A DNA stretch of 64,000 bases from Dysgonomonas mossii (GTDB lineage Bacteria; Bacteroidota; Bacteroidia; Bacteroidales; Dysgonomonadaceae), in the NCBI RefSeq assembly GCF_004569505.1, contig NZ_SPPK01000004.1, forward strand, positions 186,001-250,000. Reading direction: 5' to 3'. This document shows positions 18,055 to 28,098 of this stretch, piece by piece (position 1 is the first letter of the stretch; each line of letters starts with the position of its first letter). Below the pieces are notes generated by a model. The model searched no databases and was not told the DNA's origin. It saw only the letters and a program-made list of their open reading frames with translations. The translations under genes were made by a program, and so were the position numbers.

Positions 18055-20655
18055 ATGGCAGAAACAGAGGACAGAATTATCAGGATCAATATTGAAGACG
18101 AAATGAAGTCGGCATATATCGACTATTCTATGTCAGTAATTGTATCCCGTGCATTACCCGATGTAAGAGATGGATTTAAGCCTGTTCACCGTCGTATCCT
18201 TTACGGTATGAGTGAGCTAGGTAATACGTCAAACAAACCGCACAAAAAATCCGCAAGGATTGTAGGGGAAGTGTTAGGTAAGTATCACCCACATGGAGAC
18301 TCTTCTGTCTATTTTGCAATGGTGCGTATGGCTCAAGAATGGAGCATGCGTTACCTTTTGGTAGATGGGCAGGGTAATATGGGGAGTGTAGATGGTGATA
18401 GTCCCGCCGCCATGCGTTATACAGAGGCCAGGTTGAGTCGTTTGGCCGAAGAGATGCTAAAAGATATTGATAAGGAAACTGTTGATTTTCAATTAAACTT
18501 CGACGATACGTTACAAGAGCCGACAGTGCTTCCTACACGTATACCTAATTTGCTTATAAATGGAGCTTCGGGTATTGCTGTTGGGATGGCTACGAATATG
18601 GCTCCTCACAATATGACAGAGTCTATTGATGCTATTGTAGCATATATAGACGATAGAGATATCGATACCGATGGTTTGATGCAATATATCAAAGCGCCTG
18701 ATTTTCCATCAGGAGGGTTTATATATGGTTATCAAGGAGTAAGAGATGCTTTTGAAACAGGGCGAGGACGTGTGGTTATGCGCGGTCGTGCCGAAATAGA
18801 GACAGAAGGTAATCATGAAAAAATAGTAATTACCGAAATTCCTTATCTGGTAAATAAAGCTGAATTAATCAAGCATATAGCTGACCTGGTCGGAGAAAAA
18901 AGGCTGGATGGTATCAGTAATGTTAATGACGAGTCTGACCGCCAAGGAATGCGTATCGTTGTAGATATCAAGCGTGATGCTAATGCGAATGTTGTGCTAA
19001 ATAAATTGTATAAGCTTACAGCTCTACAATCTTCATTTAGTGTTAATAATATTGCTTTGGTAAAGGGACGTCCTAGAACGTTGAATCTTAAGGATATGAT
19101 ATCATTATTCGTTGAACACAGAATAGATGTTGTTATCCGCAGAACTACATACGATTTACGTAAGGCCGAAGAGCGTGCTCATATTCTGGAAGGATTAATT
19201 ATTGCATCAGATAATATAGACGAAGTAATAGCTCTTATAAGGGCTTCTAAATCGCCTCAGGAAGCTATTGAAAGTTTGATGAATAGATTCAACCTGAGCG
19301 AGATACAGTCTCGTGCAATCGTTGAAATGCGTTTGCGTCAATTAACCGGACTTGAACAAGATAAACTTCGTAATGAATATGACGAAATACAGAAACTAAT
19401 TGCTTACCTGAACGAAATCCTATCGAACGAAGATCTTCGGATGCAGGTAATCAAAGATGAACTGATAGAAATAAAGAATAAATATGGTGATGCTCGTCGT
19501 ACAGAGATTGTATATGCATCTGAAGAACTCAACCCTGAAGATTTCTATGCAAATGATGAGATGATCATAACAGTATCTCATTTCGGATATATCAAACGTA
19601 CACCTCTTACCGAGTTTCGTGCACAAAACAGAGGTGGAGTAGGAGCTAAAGGTTCTGAAACACGTGACGCAGATTTTATTGAACACATCTATCCGGCATC
19701 GATGCACAACTATATATTATTATTTACTCAAAAAGGTAAATGTTTTTGGTTGCGTGTATTTGATATTCCGGAAGGAACCAAGAATTCAAAAGGAAGGGCT
19801 ATACAGAACTTGCTGAATATTGAATCGGACGATAAGGTTACGGCATTTATTCGTGTCAGAGGATTTAGTGATACTGATTACATTAATAGTCATTATCTTG
19901 TATTCTGTACAAAAGCAGGAGTTATCAAGAAAACCAGACTTGAAGCATATTCTCGTCCTCGCCAGAATGGGGTCAACGCAATTACTATTCGTGAAGATGA
20001 CAGAGTGATTGAAGTCTTGATGACTGATGGTGACAGTGAAATTCTCATAGCAAATCGTAATGGACGAGCAATTCGTTTCCATGAATCAGATGTTCGTGAG
20101 ATGGGGCGTACTGCTACCGGAGTAAGGGGTATGCGTATAGATGAAGATGGACAAGACGAAGTGATAGGAATGTTGGCTATGTCTAAAGAAGATCAGAAAA
20201 CTCATACTATCATGGTGGTTTCAGAGCAGGGATATGGAAAACGTACTAATCTGAATGATAAAGACGAAGAAGGAAATGATCTTTTTGATGAAGATGGCAA
20301 TATTATTCCTGTATATCGTATAACCAGTAGGGGAGGTAAGGGTGTTAAAACATTGAACATTACAGATAAGACCGGTAAGCTCGTTTCTATAAATAGTGTT
20401 ACTGATGATAACGATTTAATGATAATTAACAAGTCTGGTATTACAATTCGTCTAAAAGTTTCAGATATTCGCACTATGGGACGTGCTACACAGGGCGTTA
20501 GACTCATAAATTTAGGAAAACGAAATGATGAAATAGCATCTGTTTGTAAGGTCGATTCCGAAGATGAAGAAGATATTGAACTTGCCGAAATAGAGTTGGA
20601 TGAAGATACCCAGAATAACTCAACCCTGGATGAAAATGAGGAAATAAATAACTGA
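18055..20655 (+). CDS. gyrA: DNA gyrase subunit A
   Basis: Breakage-reunion subunit of gyrase, which introduces negative supercoils. It has 866 residues. The catalytic Tyr lies in [10 protein letters not shown] (near residue 121). The quinolone-determining region reads [12 protein letters not shown], with Ser at the position usually mutated in resistance, so no classic resistance change is seen. A GyrA-box form [10 protein letters not shown] near residue 523 marks gyrase rather than topoisomerase IV. Beta-pinwheel repeats follow and the tail is strongly acidic. A TPR gene begins 22 bp after its stop and is probably co-transcribed. Confidence 0.95.
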   Translation: MAETEDRIIRINIEDEMKSAYIDYSMSVIVSRALPDVRDGFKPVHRRILYGMSELGNTSNKPHKKSARIVGEVLGKYHPHGDSSVYFAMVRMAQEWSMRYLLVDGQGNMGSVDGDSPAAMRYTEARLSRLAEEMLKDIDKETVDFQLNFDDTLQEPTVLPTRIPNLLINGASGIAVGMATNMAPHNMTESIDAIVAYIDDRDIDTDGLMQYIKAPDFPSGGFIYGYQGVRDAFETGRGRVVMRGRAEIETEGNHEKIVITEIPYLVNKAELIKHIADLVGEKRLDGISNVNDESDRQGMRIVVDIKRDANANVVLNKLYKLTALQSSFSVNNIALVKGRPRTLNLKDMISLFVEHRIDVVIRRTTYDLRKAEERAHILEGLIIASDNIDEVIALIRASKSPQEAIESLMNRFNLSEIQSRAIVEMRLRQLTGLEQDKLRNEYDEIQKLIAYLNEILSNEDLRMQVIKDELIEIKNKYGDARRTEIVYASEELNPEDFYANDEMIITVSHFGYIKRTPLTEFRAQNRGGVGAKGSETRDADFIEHIYPASMHNYILLFTQKGKCFWLRVFDIPEGTKNSKGRAIQNLLNIESDDKVTAFIRVRGFSDTDYINSHYLVFCTKAGVIKKTRLEAYSRPRQNGVNAITIREDDRVIEVLMTDGDSEILIANRNGRAIRFHESDVREMGRTATGVRGMRIDEDGQDEVIGMLAMSKEDQKTHTIMVVSEQGYGKRTNLNDKDEEGNDLFDEDGNIIPVYRITSRGGKGVKTLNITDKTGKLVSINSVTDDNDLMIINKSGITIRLKVSDIRTMGRATQGVRLINLGKRNDEIASVCKVDSEDEEDIELAEIELDEDTQNNSTLDENEEINN

Positions 20656-20677
20656 TATATGAACTAAAAAAATAATT

Positions 20678-21970
20678 ATGAAGCGAAGTTTATTATTAAT
20701 AACATTATGCATATTTGCAGGATTCTCTTTTGCCCAGAAAAAAGCTGTGAAAGATGCAAAATCCGCAATGAAGAACGTTGATGAAGCAAGAGAATTAATC
20801 AAACCCGCACTCACTAATCCTGAAACTGTGAATGATCCTGAAACATGGAAAATAGCAGGTGATATCGAGTACAAAGCGTTTGATGATGAACGAACTTTAG
20901 AAATGCAAAAAGAGATCACCGGTAAAGGAGGGAATGAAGAAAAGATGTATATTGGACTTTACAATATGTATGATCCATATATCAAAGCTGATGAACTAGG
21001 TCAGATACCAAATGAAAAAGGACAGGTAAAGAACAAGTTCAGAAAGGATATTGTTAAAAATATGAGAGATGGACACAGGTTCTATATTAATGGAGGTGTG
21101 TACTATAACGAGAAGAGAGACTTTAAGAGAGCAACTGACTTTTTTGAAAGATACTGGGAGCTTCCTTCTTTAGCTATGTTTGAAGATACAAAAGGTGACT
21201 TCAATACACAAGATAGTGTTTATCAGACTATCAAATATTATGCTGTTATTAGCTCTATCCAATCGGCTGATCATGACCGTTCTATCAAACTATTGAAGAA
21301 AATTATTGCTGAACCTTACGTTCAGAACAGTACTTATAAGGAAAGTGATGCATATGAACTCTTAGCTAGTGAATACCAACAAGTAAATGATAGTCTTGCG
21401 TTTGTGCAAGTATTGAATGATGGTGCTAAGAAATTTCCTGGTAATAAATATTTCACACCAAACTTGATCAATGAGTTCATTAGAGGAGGCAAGACGGCAG
21501 AAGCTATGGCTTATTTGGATCAAGCGATTGCTAACGATCCAAGCAATACTTGTGAATTGATAGGTGTAAAAGCATCATTGTATGCTGAGCAAAAAAATTA
21601 TGCAAGTGCAGAACCTGCATATCTACAAGCTATCGCTGCTGATGCTAACTGTGAGAAAGCCCTTGAAGGCTTAGGCGTGTTGTATATACTTCAGGCTCAG
21701 GATGTAAAAGAAAAAGCTGGTCAAACAAATAGTAGAAGTGAACAAGCACAGTTAGATAAGCAAACTGCAGACTTTTACCAGAAATCTTTACCATATCTTG
21801 AAAAATATAGAGATTTGTTGAAAGCCAGAGGTGCTGATTTTGATTTAGATATCAAACCTGCATTAATGAAATTACAAAATGTATATTACAACTTGAGTTT
21901 ATTAAATATAGATAAATCAGCTGAATATGAAGCAGTTCAAAAAGAGCTAGGTATATCAGATAAGCAATAA
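20678..21970 (+). CDS. Exported TPR-repeat protein
   Basis: A 430-residue protein with a signal peptide (MKRSLLLITLCIFAGFSFAQ), so periplasmic. From about residue 265 onward Ala/Tyr-rich helical repeats of tetratricopeptide type are visible, such as GGKTAEAMAYLDQAIANDPSN and QKNYASAEPAYLQAIAADANCEKALEGLGVLYI. The N-terminal half is helical and Lys/Glu rich with no motif I recognise. TPR proteins are scaffolds for protein-protein contacts; the partner is unknown. It starts 22 bp after gyrA and is followed by a strong terminator, so gyrA and this gene probably form a two-gene transcript. Confidence 0.85.
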   Translation: MKRSLLLITLCIFAGFSFAQKKAVKDAKSAMKNVDEARELIKPALTNPETVNDPETWKIAGDIEYKAFDDERTLEMQKEITGKGGNEEKMYIGLYNMYDPYIKADELGQIPNEKGQVKNKFRKDIVKNMRDGHRFYINGGVYYNEKRDFKRATDFFERYWELPSLAMFEDTKGDFNTQDSVYQTIKYYAVISSIQSADHDRSIKLLKKIIAEPYVQNSTYKESDAYELLASEYQQVNDSLAFVQVLNDGAKKFPGNKYFTPNLINEFIRGGKTAEAMAYLDQAIANDPSNTCELIGVKASLYAEQKNYASAEPAYLQAIAADANCEKALEGLGVLYILQAQDVKEKAGQTNSRSEQAQLDKQTADFYQKSLPYLEKYRDLLKARGADFDLDIKPALMKLQNVYYNLSLLNIDKSAEYEAVQKELGISDKQ

Positions 21971-21992
21971 TATTTATACTATAAATAATAAT

Positions 21993-22030
21993 AAGCGTCC
22001 GGAACTTTTTAGTTCCGGACGCTTTTGTTT
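21993..22030 (+). terminator. Terminator after the gyrA-TPR transcript
   Basis: A 14-bp perfect stem (AAGCGTCCGGAACT and its complement) with a 4-nt loop is followed by TTGTTT. Confidence 0.9.
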
Positions 22031-22115
22031 TATCATATGTTTAAATAAGGTGAAACTTTATTGCTTCTTGTTAATATTGAGGCTGTTTATCACTTTTATT
22101 GTGGATAGTTTTTTG

Positions 22116-22123
22116 TAAATTTG
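22116..22123 (+). promoter_or_regulatory. Candidate -7 element of the universal stress gene
   Basis: TAAATTTG matches TAnnTTTG, 29 bp before the ATG at 22153. Confidence 0.4.
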
Positions 22124-22152
22124 TTAGAAGCGAACTTTAAATAGGTAAAGAC

Positions 22153-23262
22153 ATGAAAGAAGATAAATTAGTAACAATAGCCATACATACTCCTCAGAAA
22201 GCTTATATATTAAAGCAGGTTTTGGAAGAAAGGGGTATTAACACACATCTTGTGAATGTTTCGCAAAATGCTGACGACACAAGCCTAGGGTTGGCCGTAC
22301 GTGTAGATAAAGAAGATTTAATGAATGCCATATCTGTAATTGAAAATAAAAAACTATTCAGATATGATGATGAGAAGATATCTAAAATAGATGACGGACG
22401 AAAACGCATTCTAGTCGCTGTAGACTTTTCCAGTTACTCAATAAAGGCTTGTCATGCAGCATTTACCATAGCGCAACAAACGAATGCTAAAGTGAAAATA
22501 CTACATGTATATCGGGTACATTTTCCAATTACATTTCCATTTGCTGATAATTTAAACAAAGATGATGAAAGTGATGTACTAAGTGTAGCTAGACGGAGAA
22601 TGCTTGATTTTTGTAATGAAATAGATGAGAAAATTACACAAAAAGAATTTCCTCCTATAAATTATTCATATTCGTTACGTGAAGGACTCATTAGTGAAGA
22701 GATAGAAAACTTTGTAGAAGAATATAAACCATTCTTACTTGTTTTAGGTACTAAAGGTTTAAGTAACAATAAGAGGAATGTAGTAGGGAATGTAACGGCT
22801 GATATAATTGAGATGACCAATGTGCCTGTGATGGCTATTCCGGAGAACTTTACGATTGAAAATACTCTTGATTTTCAGAATATAGCTTTTCTTACAAACT
22901 TTCAGAAAAGGGATCTGGACGCTTTTGATTTCTTAGTTAATATATTGAAGCCTTATCCTAATGTAAGAATAACGCTTACCCATGTAAATGTAATAAACAA
23001 AAAAGATGAGAAATGGTCTGAGGCTGAGCTTGCTGAAATGAAGAAATATTTTATCGATAAATATCCGGAACTGAATGTTAGCTATCAACTCATCGATGGT
23101 CCAAACATGGCGGATTCTATCAATGAATTTATCAAAAAAGAAAACATTAATATAGTTATGCTAAATACTAAACGACGGAATCTTTTTGGTCGGATCTTTT
23201 TACCTAGTATATCTAGAAAGGTTTTAATAAATTCTGACGTTGCCCTTATTATCTTTAGATAG
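22153..23262 (+). CDS. Tandem universal stress protein with N-terminal DUF2007-like domain
   Basis: A 369-residue cytoplasmic protein in three parts. Residues 1-70 resemble the DUF2007 'putative signal-transducing' fold (LVTIAIHTPQKAYILKQVLEERGINTHLV). Residues 85-235 are a complete UspA domain that begins RKRILVAVDFSSYSIKACHAAF. It ends with an ATP-loop-like segment VLGTKGLSNNKRNVVGNVTADIIEMTNVPVMAIP, close to the G-2x-G-9x-G(S/T) signature of ATP-binding Usp. Residues 240-369 are a second, degenerate Usp domain without a clear loop. Usp proteins act in stress and starvation. The gene stands alone with its own -7 element and a downstream hairpin. Confidence 0.8.
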   Translation: MKEDKLVTIAIHTPQKAYILKQVLEERGINTHLVNVSQNADDTSLGLAVRVDKEDLMNAISVIENKKLFRYDDEKISKIDDGRKRILVAVDFSSYSIKACHAAFTIAQQTNAKVKILHVYRVHFPITFPFADNLNKDDESDVLSVARRRMLDFCNEIDEKITQKEFPPINYSYSLREGLISEEIENFVEEYKPFLLVLGTKGLSNNKRNVVGNVTADIIEMTNVPVMAIPENFTIENTLDFQNIAFLTNFQKRDLDAFDFLVNILKPYPNVRITLTHVNVINKKDEKWSEAELAEMKKYFIDKYPELNVSYQLIDGPNMADSINEFIKKENINIVMLNTKRRNLFGRIFLPSISRKVLINSDVALIIFR

Positions 23263-23283
23263 AATCTTAAAAATAGCATAGCG

Positions 23284-23316
23284 AATGATAGCCAAATTTA
23301 AAACGCTATCATTTGT
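23284..23316 (+). terminator. Probable terminator after the universal stress gene
   Basis: A 9-bp perfect stem (AATGATAGC/GCTATCATT) with a 12-nt loop and a weak T-rich tail, 22 bp after the stop codon. Confidence 0.5.
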
Positions 23317-23398
23317 TATATAATTACTATTATGTTTAATTGTGTATTTAAAATCTATTATTACAAACTCAAGTTATATCGCCTCTCTCTTTTTTAGT

Positions 23399-23406
23399 TA
23401 TCTTTG
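23399..23406 (+). promoter_or_regulatory. Candidate -7 element of meaB
   Basis: TATCTTTG matches TAnnTTTG, 58 bp before the meaB ATG. Confidence 0.45.
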
Positions 23407-23464
23407 ATTATAATTCTAGATTTTATAAAAATCTATTCACTAGTAGCATTCAAAAATAGAATTT

Positions 23465-24562
23465 ATGGATCATATTGAGAACGATGAACAATTTCAAGGA
23501 TTAAGTGTAAATAAAGGCACTTCAGAGCAACCGACTATTAATCCTTATCTAAATAGCTTCAAGAAATTTAAACGCAAAACGTATTCTGTGTCTGAATATG
23601 TTGATGGTATTCGCAAGGGAAATATATCTATTCTTGGACAGGCAGTTACACTTATTGAAAGTTCTAAACCAGAACATCAGGCTATAGCACAAGAAGTTAT
23701 AGAAAAATGTTTGCCATATACAGGCGATTCTGTTCGAATTGGTATTACAGGTGTACCCGGAGCCGGAAAAAGTACTTCTATTGATGCATTTGGAATGCAT
23801 ATTCTGAAAAAAAATAATAAACTAGCCGTTCTTGCTATAGATCCATCAAGTGAATTGACTAAAGGAAGTATACTTGGAGATAAGACTCGTATGGAACGTT
23901 TGTCTGTTGAAAAAAATGCGTTTATACGCCCCTCCCCTTCTGCCGGATCTTTAGGTGGTGTAGCTCGCAAGACGAGAGAAACGATTATACTCTGTGAAGC
24001 TGCTGGATTTGACCGTATTATAATAGAAACAGTTGGTGTTGGGCAGTCTGAAACCGCAGTACACTCTATGGTCGATTTCTTTTTACTTATACAATTAGCC
24101 GGAACCGGAGATGAATTGCAAGGTATCAAGCGTGGTATAATGGAGATGGCCGACGGAATTGTTATAAACAAGGCTGATGGTAATAATATAGAGAAGTCTC
24201 GTTTAGCACAGTCCCATTTTAAGAATGCTTTACACCTATTTCCTCTTCCGGAATCAGGATGGGTGCCTAAAGTCTTGACTTATTCCGGATATTATGAGAT
24301 AGGTATAGATGAAGTGTGGAATATGATTGATGAATATATTGCATTTGTCAAAGAAAATGGTTATTTTGAGCATAAACGTAACGATCAATCTCGCTATTGG
24401 ATGTATGAAACGATTAACGAACGGTTAAAGAATAATTTTTATAACAATGCTGTCATACAAAAGGAATTAAGGATATGTGAAGAACAAGTAATTAATTCCC
24501 AGATAAGCTCATTTGCTGCTGCTAATAAAGTCTTAGATATTTATCAGAAGATATCTAAATGA
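23465..24562 (+). CDS. meaB: Methylmalonyl-CoA mutase-associated GTPase MeaB
   Basis: G3E-family GTPase that loads and protects the adenosylcobalamin cofactor of methylmalonyl-CoA mutase. The P-loop is GITGVPGAGKST (near residue 96). Family motifs AIDPSSELTKGSILGDKTRM, FIRPSPSAGSLGGVARKTRE and ETVGVGQSE follow in order. The guanine-specificity motif appears as NKAD. It has 365 residues including an N-terminal extension of about 40. The mutase genes are not in the window, which is common since meaB is often unlinked. It was formerly called ArgK. It reads alone from its own -7 element. Confidence 0.92.
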   Translation: MDHIENDEQFQGLSVNKGTSEQPTINPYLNSFKKFKRKTYSVSEYVDGIRKGNISILGQAVTLIESSKPEHQAIAQEVIEKCLPYTGDSVRIGITGVPGAGKSTSIDAFGMHILKKNNKLAVLAIDPSSELTKGSILGDKTRMERLSVEKNAFIRPSPSAGSLGGVARKTRETIILCEAAGFDRIIIETVGVGQSETAVHSMVDFFLLIQLAGTGDELQGIKRGIMEMADGIVINKADGNNIEKSRLAQSHFKNALHLFPLPESGWVPKVLTYSGYYEIGIDEVWNMIDEYIAFVKENGYFEHKRNDQSRYWMYETINERLKNNFYNNAVIQKELRICEEQVINSQISSFAAANKVLDIYQKISK

Positions 24563-24616
24563 TAAGGAAACGTATATTATTGCAGATTTATAACCGAATA
24601 TTTTCTTAGAAATCAT

Positions 24617-24624
24617 TATATTTG
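24617..24624 (+). promoter_or_regulatory. Candidate -7 element of the glucokinase gene
   Basis: TATATTTG matches TAnnTTTG, 50 bp before the ATG. Confidence 0.45.
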
Positions 24625-24674
24625 TACACTTTAATAGAAATAATTTCATTGTTGAATTAACATTAATATAAATC

Positions 24675-25637
24675 ATGGAGAAACCATATGCTATTGGGAT
24701 TGATATTGGTGGAACCAATTCTGTTTTTGGTGTTGTAGACAAACGTGGACACATCATTAATCAGGGTTCTATCAAAACTGGTGCTTATAAAGAAATCAAC
24801 GAATATGTAACAAATCTCTCAGCCGGAGTTCAAGAAATTATAGATCAGGTTGGAGGATCAAGCAATATTAAAGGTATTGGAGTTGGAGCTCCAAACGGAA
24901 ATTACTTTACAGGTTGTATCGAATTTGCACCTAATCTTCCATGGAAAGGTGTTATTCCATTGGCTCAGATGCTGACAGACAAACTAAATGTACCTGTGGC
25001 ATTAACCAATGACGCGAATGCAGCGGCTATAGGTGAAATGACTTATGGAGCAGCTCGTGGAATGAAAGATTTTATTGTTATTACACTAGGTACAGGCGTT
25101 GGTAGTGGTATCGTAGTAAATGGGCAGTTGGTATATGGCCACGATGGATTTGCAGGCGAACTAGGCCATACTACAATTCAACGTAATGGACGTATGTGTG
25201 GTTGTGGTAAGAAAGGTTGCCTTGAAACATATAGTTCTGCTACCGGTGTAGCACGCACAGCGAGAGAGTTTCTTGAAACAAGAAAAGATCCAAGTTTATT
25301 AAGAGAACTTGATCCGAACGAAATAACATCAAAAGATGTGTATGATGCTGCTGTGAAAGGTGATGTTTTGGCAAAAGAAATTTTTGAGTTTACCGGTCAG
25401 ATGCTTGGAGAGGCATTTGCAGACTTTGTAGCATTTTCTAGTCCCGAAGCGATTATACTATTTGGAGGATTAACCAAATCAAGCAAATTTATTTTTGATC
25501 CTGTGCGCAAGCATATGGAAGAAAATATGTTGCCTATATTCCGTAACAAAATTAAACTTTTAATGTCTGAGCTTAAAGAAAGCGATGCTGCCGTACTTGG
25601 TGCAAGTGCTTTAGGTTGGGAAGTAAAAGACTATTAA
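24675..25637 (+). CDS. ROK-family glucokinase
   Basis: Cytoplasmic sugar kinase of 320 residues; most ROK kinases of this type phosphorylate glucose at position 6. The phosphate-binding motif is YAIGIDIGGTNSVFGVVD at the N-terminus. The catalytic Asp lies in LTNDANAAAIGE. The ROK signature GELGHTTI is followed by a zinc site CGCGKKGCLET. There is no N-terminal helix-turn-helix, so this is the enzyme form, not a NagC/XylR-type repressor. Exact sugar preference (glucose versus N-acetylglucosamine or mannose) is not fixed by these motifs. It is monocistronic with its own promoter element and terminator. Confidence 0.88.
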   Translation: MEKPYAIGIDIGGTNSVFGVVDKRGHIINQGSIKTGAYKEINEYVTNLSAGVQEIIDQVGGSSNIKGIGVGAPNGNYFTGCIEFAPNLPWKGVIPLAQMLTDKLNVPVALTNDANAAAIGEMTYGAARGMKDFIVITLGTGVGSGIVVNGQLVYGHDGFAGELGHTTIQRNGRMCGCGKKGCLETYSSATGVARTAREFLETRKDPSLLRELDPNEITSKDVYDAAVKGDVLAKEIFEFTGQMLGEAFADFVAFSSPEAIILFGGLTKSSKFIFDPVRKHMEENMLPIFRNKIKLLMSELKESDAAVLGASALGWEVKDY

Positions 25638-25666
25638 AAAGTTCTATAAATAGAAAGTATATATGT

Positions 25667-25698
25667 AGCAGTAGATTTTTTTCTACTGCTATTTTTTT
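25667..25698 (+). terminator. Terminator of the glucokinase gene
   Basis: A 10-bp perfect stem (TAGCAGTAGA/TCTACTGCTA) with a T-rich loop is followed by seven T. Confidence 0.85.
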
Positions 25699-25793
25699 AT
25701 CAGTAATTTAGTATAGTTGAATAGAGATTGATAATAAACTTTTTATAATAAACTAGTGTTTTACTTTAATATGAACTTTTAAAACACAACAAA

Positions 25794-26129
25794 ATGGGAA
25801 AATTTGAAATTTCGAAGAGAAAAAATGGTGAATTCCAGTTTAATCTTAAAGCAGGCAATGGACAAGTTATATTAAGTAGTGAAGGATACACAAAAAAAGA
25901 AAACTGCAAAAATGGCATTGAATCTGTAAGAAAAAATAGCCAGGTTGAATCTCGGTTTGAGAAACTAGAATCAAAAAATGGTAAACCATATTTTAATCTA
26001 AAAGCTACGAATGGGCAGATTATAGGAACGAGCGAATTATACGAAAGTGTAGCTAGCCGCGATAACGGTATTGCATCTGTTGTTAAAAACGCACCTGATG
26101 CTGAAGTTGTAGATCTGAGTGCAGAGTAA
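25794..26129 (+). CDS. YegP-family (DUF1508) two-repeat protein
   Basis: A 111-residue protein made of two copies of the roughly 48-residue DUF1508 repeat. The first copy begins KFEISKRKNGEFQFNLKAGNG and the second RFEKLESKNGKPYFNLKATNG; each continues to a (K/R)xNGIxSV(R/V)KN segment. This is the YegP family, small cytoplasmic beta-alpha proteins of unknown role, often in stress-related contexts. It stands alone, about 155 bp after glucokinase, and converges on amtB with a shared hairpin between them. A second, longer form is excluded because the ATG directly begins the first repeat. Confidence 0.85.
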   Translation: MGKFEISKRKNGEFQFNLKAGNGQVILSSEGYTKKENCKNGIESVRKNSQVESRFEKLESKNGKPYFNLKATNGQIIGTSELYESVASRDNGIASVVKNAPDAEVVDLSAE

Positions 26130-26155
26130 AGATAAGCCCCCTACCCTCTTTTTAG

Positions 26156-26193
26156 AAAAAAAAATGCCATGCAAAGATATTTTCTTTGCATGG
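26156..26193 (-). terminator. Terminator of the nitrogen operon
   Basis: An 11-bp stem (CCATGCAAAGA/TCTTTGCATGG) is followed on the minus strand by nine T. It lies between the convergent yegP-like gene and amtB. Confidence 0.8.
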
Positions 26194-26226
26194 TACATTT
26201 TCTGTGTTTAATAGTGCGATTTCTAG

Positions 26227-27651
26227 TTATTCTTCTTCGCTGTAAGCAATTTCTCCATGTTGAGATATGTCAAGTCCGGTAGACTCGTCATCTTTGCTTA
26301 CCCTCAGTCCAATAGTTTTATTAACAATAAAGAATAGTATGAATGTTAGAACAGCACTGTATACAACTGAAGCTCCAGTTGCAACAACCTGTATCCATAA
26401 TTGATTCCAATCTCCGTATAATGCTCCTTGAACGCCCTCCGGGCCGGTGATAGCTCGTGTGGCAAATACCCCGGTAAGTATAGATCCAACTATACCACCG
26501 ATACCGTGTACACCAAAAGCATCTAAAGAATCGTCGTATTTAAGTTTTGGTTTTACATAAGCAACCATAAAGAAACATACTAAAGCAGAAATTCCTCCTA
26601 TGGCAAAAGCTCCGAGCACATCAGCAGTTCCTGCTGCGGGAGTTATTGCTACAAGCCCTGCAACAGCACCTGTACAAAATCCTACAATAGTTGGCTTTTT
26701 ATAAAGAATCCATTCTAGGGCCATCCATATCACAGCGGCGGCAGATGTAGCTAAATGAGTTACAAGGAATGCATTCGCCGCCAAGCCGTCAGCTGCAAGT
26801 CCACTACCAGCATTAAATCCAAACCATCCGAGCCATAGTAGAGATGTACCTATGAATACAAATGGGATGTTATGCGGTGTAAAAGGATGACCTATTGTTC
26901 TGTATCCTTTTCGGCGTCCTAACATGATAGCCATAACAAGAGCAGATATACCGGCATTGATATGTACCACAGTTCCTCCGGCAAAGTCAATGGCACCCAT
27001 TTTCATTAGCCATCCACCGCCCCATACCCAGTGAGCCATTGGGTTGTAAACGATGATTGACCATAGGATGATAAAAACCACATAACCCGAAAACTTGATT
27101 CTTTCAGCAAAGGCACCAATAATCAAAGCCGGAGTGATAACTGCAAACATACACTGGAATAAGGCAAACAAAATCTCAGGAATGCCAACTCCGCTCATAT
27201 ATGTGTCTAATTTTATACCATGTAAAAATGCCTTATCAAATCCTCCGATAATTTGACCTAGAGGACTGCCGGAATCCATAAAGCTAGTACCAAATACCCA
27301 ACTGTAGCCAAAAGCTACCCAGATAATACTAATTATACCGGTAGCCATAAGGCACTGCATAAGGATGCTCAAAATATTTTTTTGACGAACAAGACCTCCA
27401 TAGAATAATGCTAACCCTGGAATTGTCATCATCATAACAAGCACAGTAGCTACTATAATCCATGCAGTATTCCCTGAATTTAAAACTGTAGGTTCTTCCG
27501 TAGCTGCTGCAACAGCTTCTACGGGAATAGCCGTTGTTGTTTTTAAAGAGTCAGCAACAGTTGTAATAGAATCCTGTGCCCATACAGCTGTGGGTAAAAC
27601 CATAGCTATAAACAATATAATAGTGACGTATTTGAATAATCGATGTTTCAT
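26227..27651 (-). CDS. amtB: Ammonium transporter
   Basis: Trimeric inner-membrane channel for ammonium, 474 residues. A signal peptide (ending VWAQD) and a 30-residue acidic-Thr linker precede about eleven membrane helices. Pore residues are recognisable: the first twin His in YNPMAHWVWGGG and the second in DAFGVHGIGG, plus GGTVVHINAG in the middle. It is the last gene of a three-gene operon, 37 bp after glnK. This pairing means GlnK blocks the channel when nitrogen is plentiful (established for the family). Confidence 0.95.
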   Translation of the reverse strand: MKHRLFKYVTIILFIAMVLPTAVWAQDSITTVADSLKTTTAIPVEAVAAATEEPTVLNSGNTAWIIVATVLVMMMTIPGLALFYGGLVRQKNILSILMQCLMATGIISIIWVAFGYSWVFGTSFMDSGSPLGQIIGGFDKAFLHGIKLDTYMSGVGIPEILFALFQCMFAVITPALIIGAFAERIKFSGYVVFIILWSIIVYNPMAHWVWGGGWLMKMGAIDFAGGTVVHINAGISALVMAIMLGRRKGYRTIGHPFTPHNIPFVFIGTSLLWLGWFGFNAGSGLAADGLAANAFLVTHLATSAAAVIWMALEWILYKKPTIVGFCTGAVAGLVAITPAAGTADVLGAFAIGGISALVCFFMVAYVKPKLKYDDSLDAFGVHGIGGIVGSILTGVFATRAITGPEGVQGALYGDWNQLWIQVVATGASVVYSAVLTFILFFIVNKTIGLRVSKDDESTGLDISQHGEIAYSEEE

Positions 27652-27688
27652 ATTTTTATTTTTTACCTAAAGCTTTTTAACCTAATCT

Positions 27689-28057
27689 TTATTTACTCTC
27701 TTCATCCTCTTCATCCTTGTCGTACAAGGCTTCGTCACCATGGTCTCCGGTGCGTATACGGATTGATTGTTCTATTGCCGATACGAATATTCTACCATCT
27801 CCGCTTTCGCCTGTAAAAGCTGAACCTAAAATGGCATTAATTGATTTTTCTACATTTATATTTCTCACAACAAAAGCGATATAGATACGTTCTATTGTAT
27901 TTACATCATATGCTATACCTCTGAATATTAAACCTTGACGGGCACTTCCCTGTCCATTGACTTCCCACCATGACAAAAAGTCGATATCTGCTTCATGTAA
28001 TGCTCGGCGGACTTCATTAAATTTTGATTTGCGAACGATTGCTTCAATTTTTTTCAT
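27689..28057 (-). CDS. glnK: PII nitrogen regulatory protein (GlnK type)
   Basis: A trimeric PII sensor of ATP/ADP and 2-oxoglutarate, 122 residues. It begins with the usual KKIEAIVRKSKFNEVRRAL. The T-loop region retains the modifiable Tyr (IFRGIAYD, Tyr near residue 50, aligned with Tyr51 of E. coli GlnB). The B-loop is FTGESGDGRIFV and the C-loop is IRIRTGDHGDEAL. It ends in an unusual acidic tail (DKDEEDEESK), longer than in most members. It sits between amtB and a TorF-like gene, as expected for a regulator that binds AmtB. Confidence 0.93.
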   Translation of the reverse strand: MKKIEAIVRKSKFNEVRRALHEADIDFLSWWEVNGQGSARQGLIFRGIAYDVNTIERIYIAFVVRNINVEKSINAILGSAFTGESGDGRIFVSAIEQSIRIRTGDHGDEALYDKDEEDEESK

Positions 28058-28098
28058 ATAAAAAATGATAAAGTGTTTTATTTATAATAAGGAGGTTC

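Noticed and set aside
18290..18340. Quinolone-resistance change in gyrA
   Set aside because: The Ser at the key resistance position is present ([12 protein letters not shown]), so this looks wild type.
27900..27945. Loss of the uridylylation Tyr in GlnK
   Set aside because: At first the T-loop IFRG looked like a lost Tyr, but that position is Tyr46. The Tyr51 equivalent is present at about residue 50 (IAYD).
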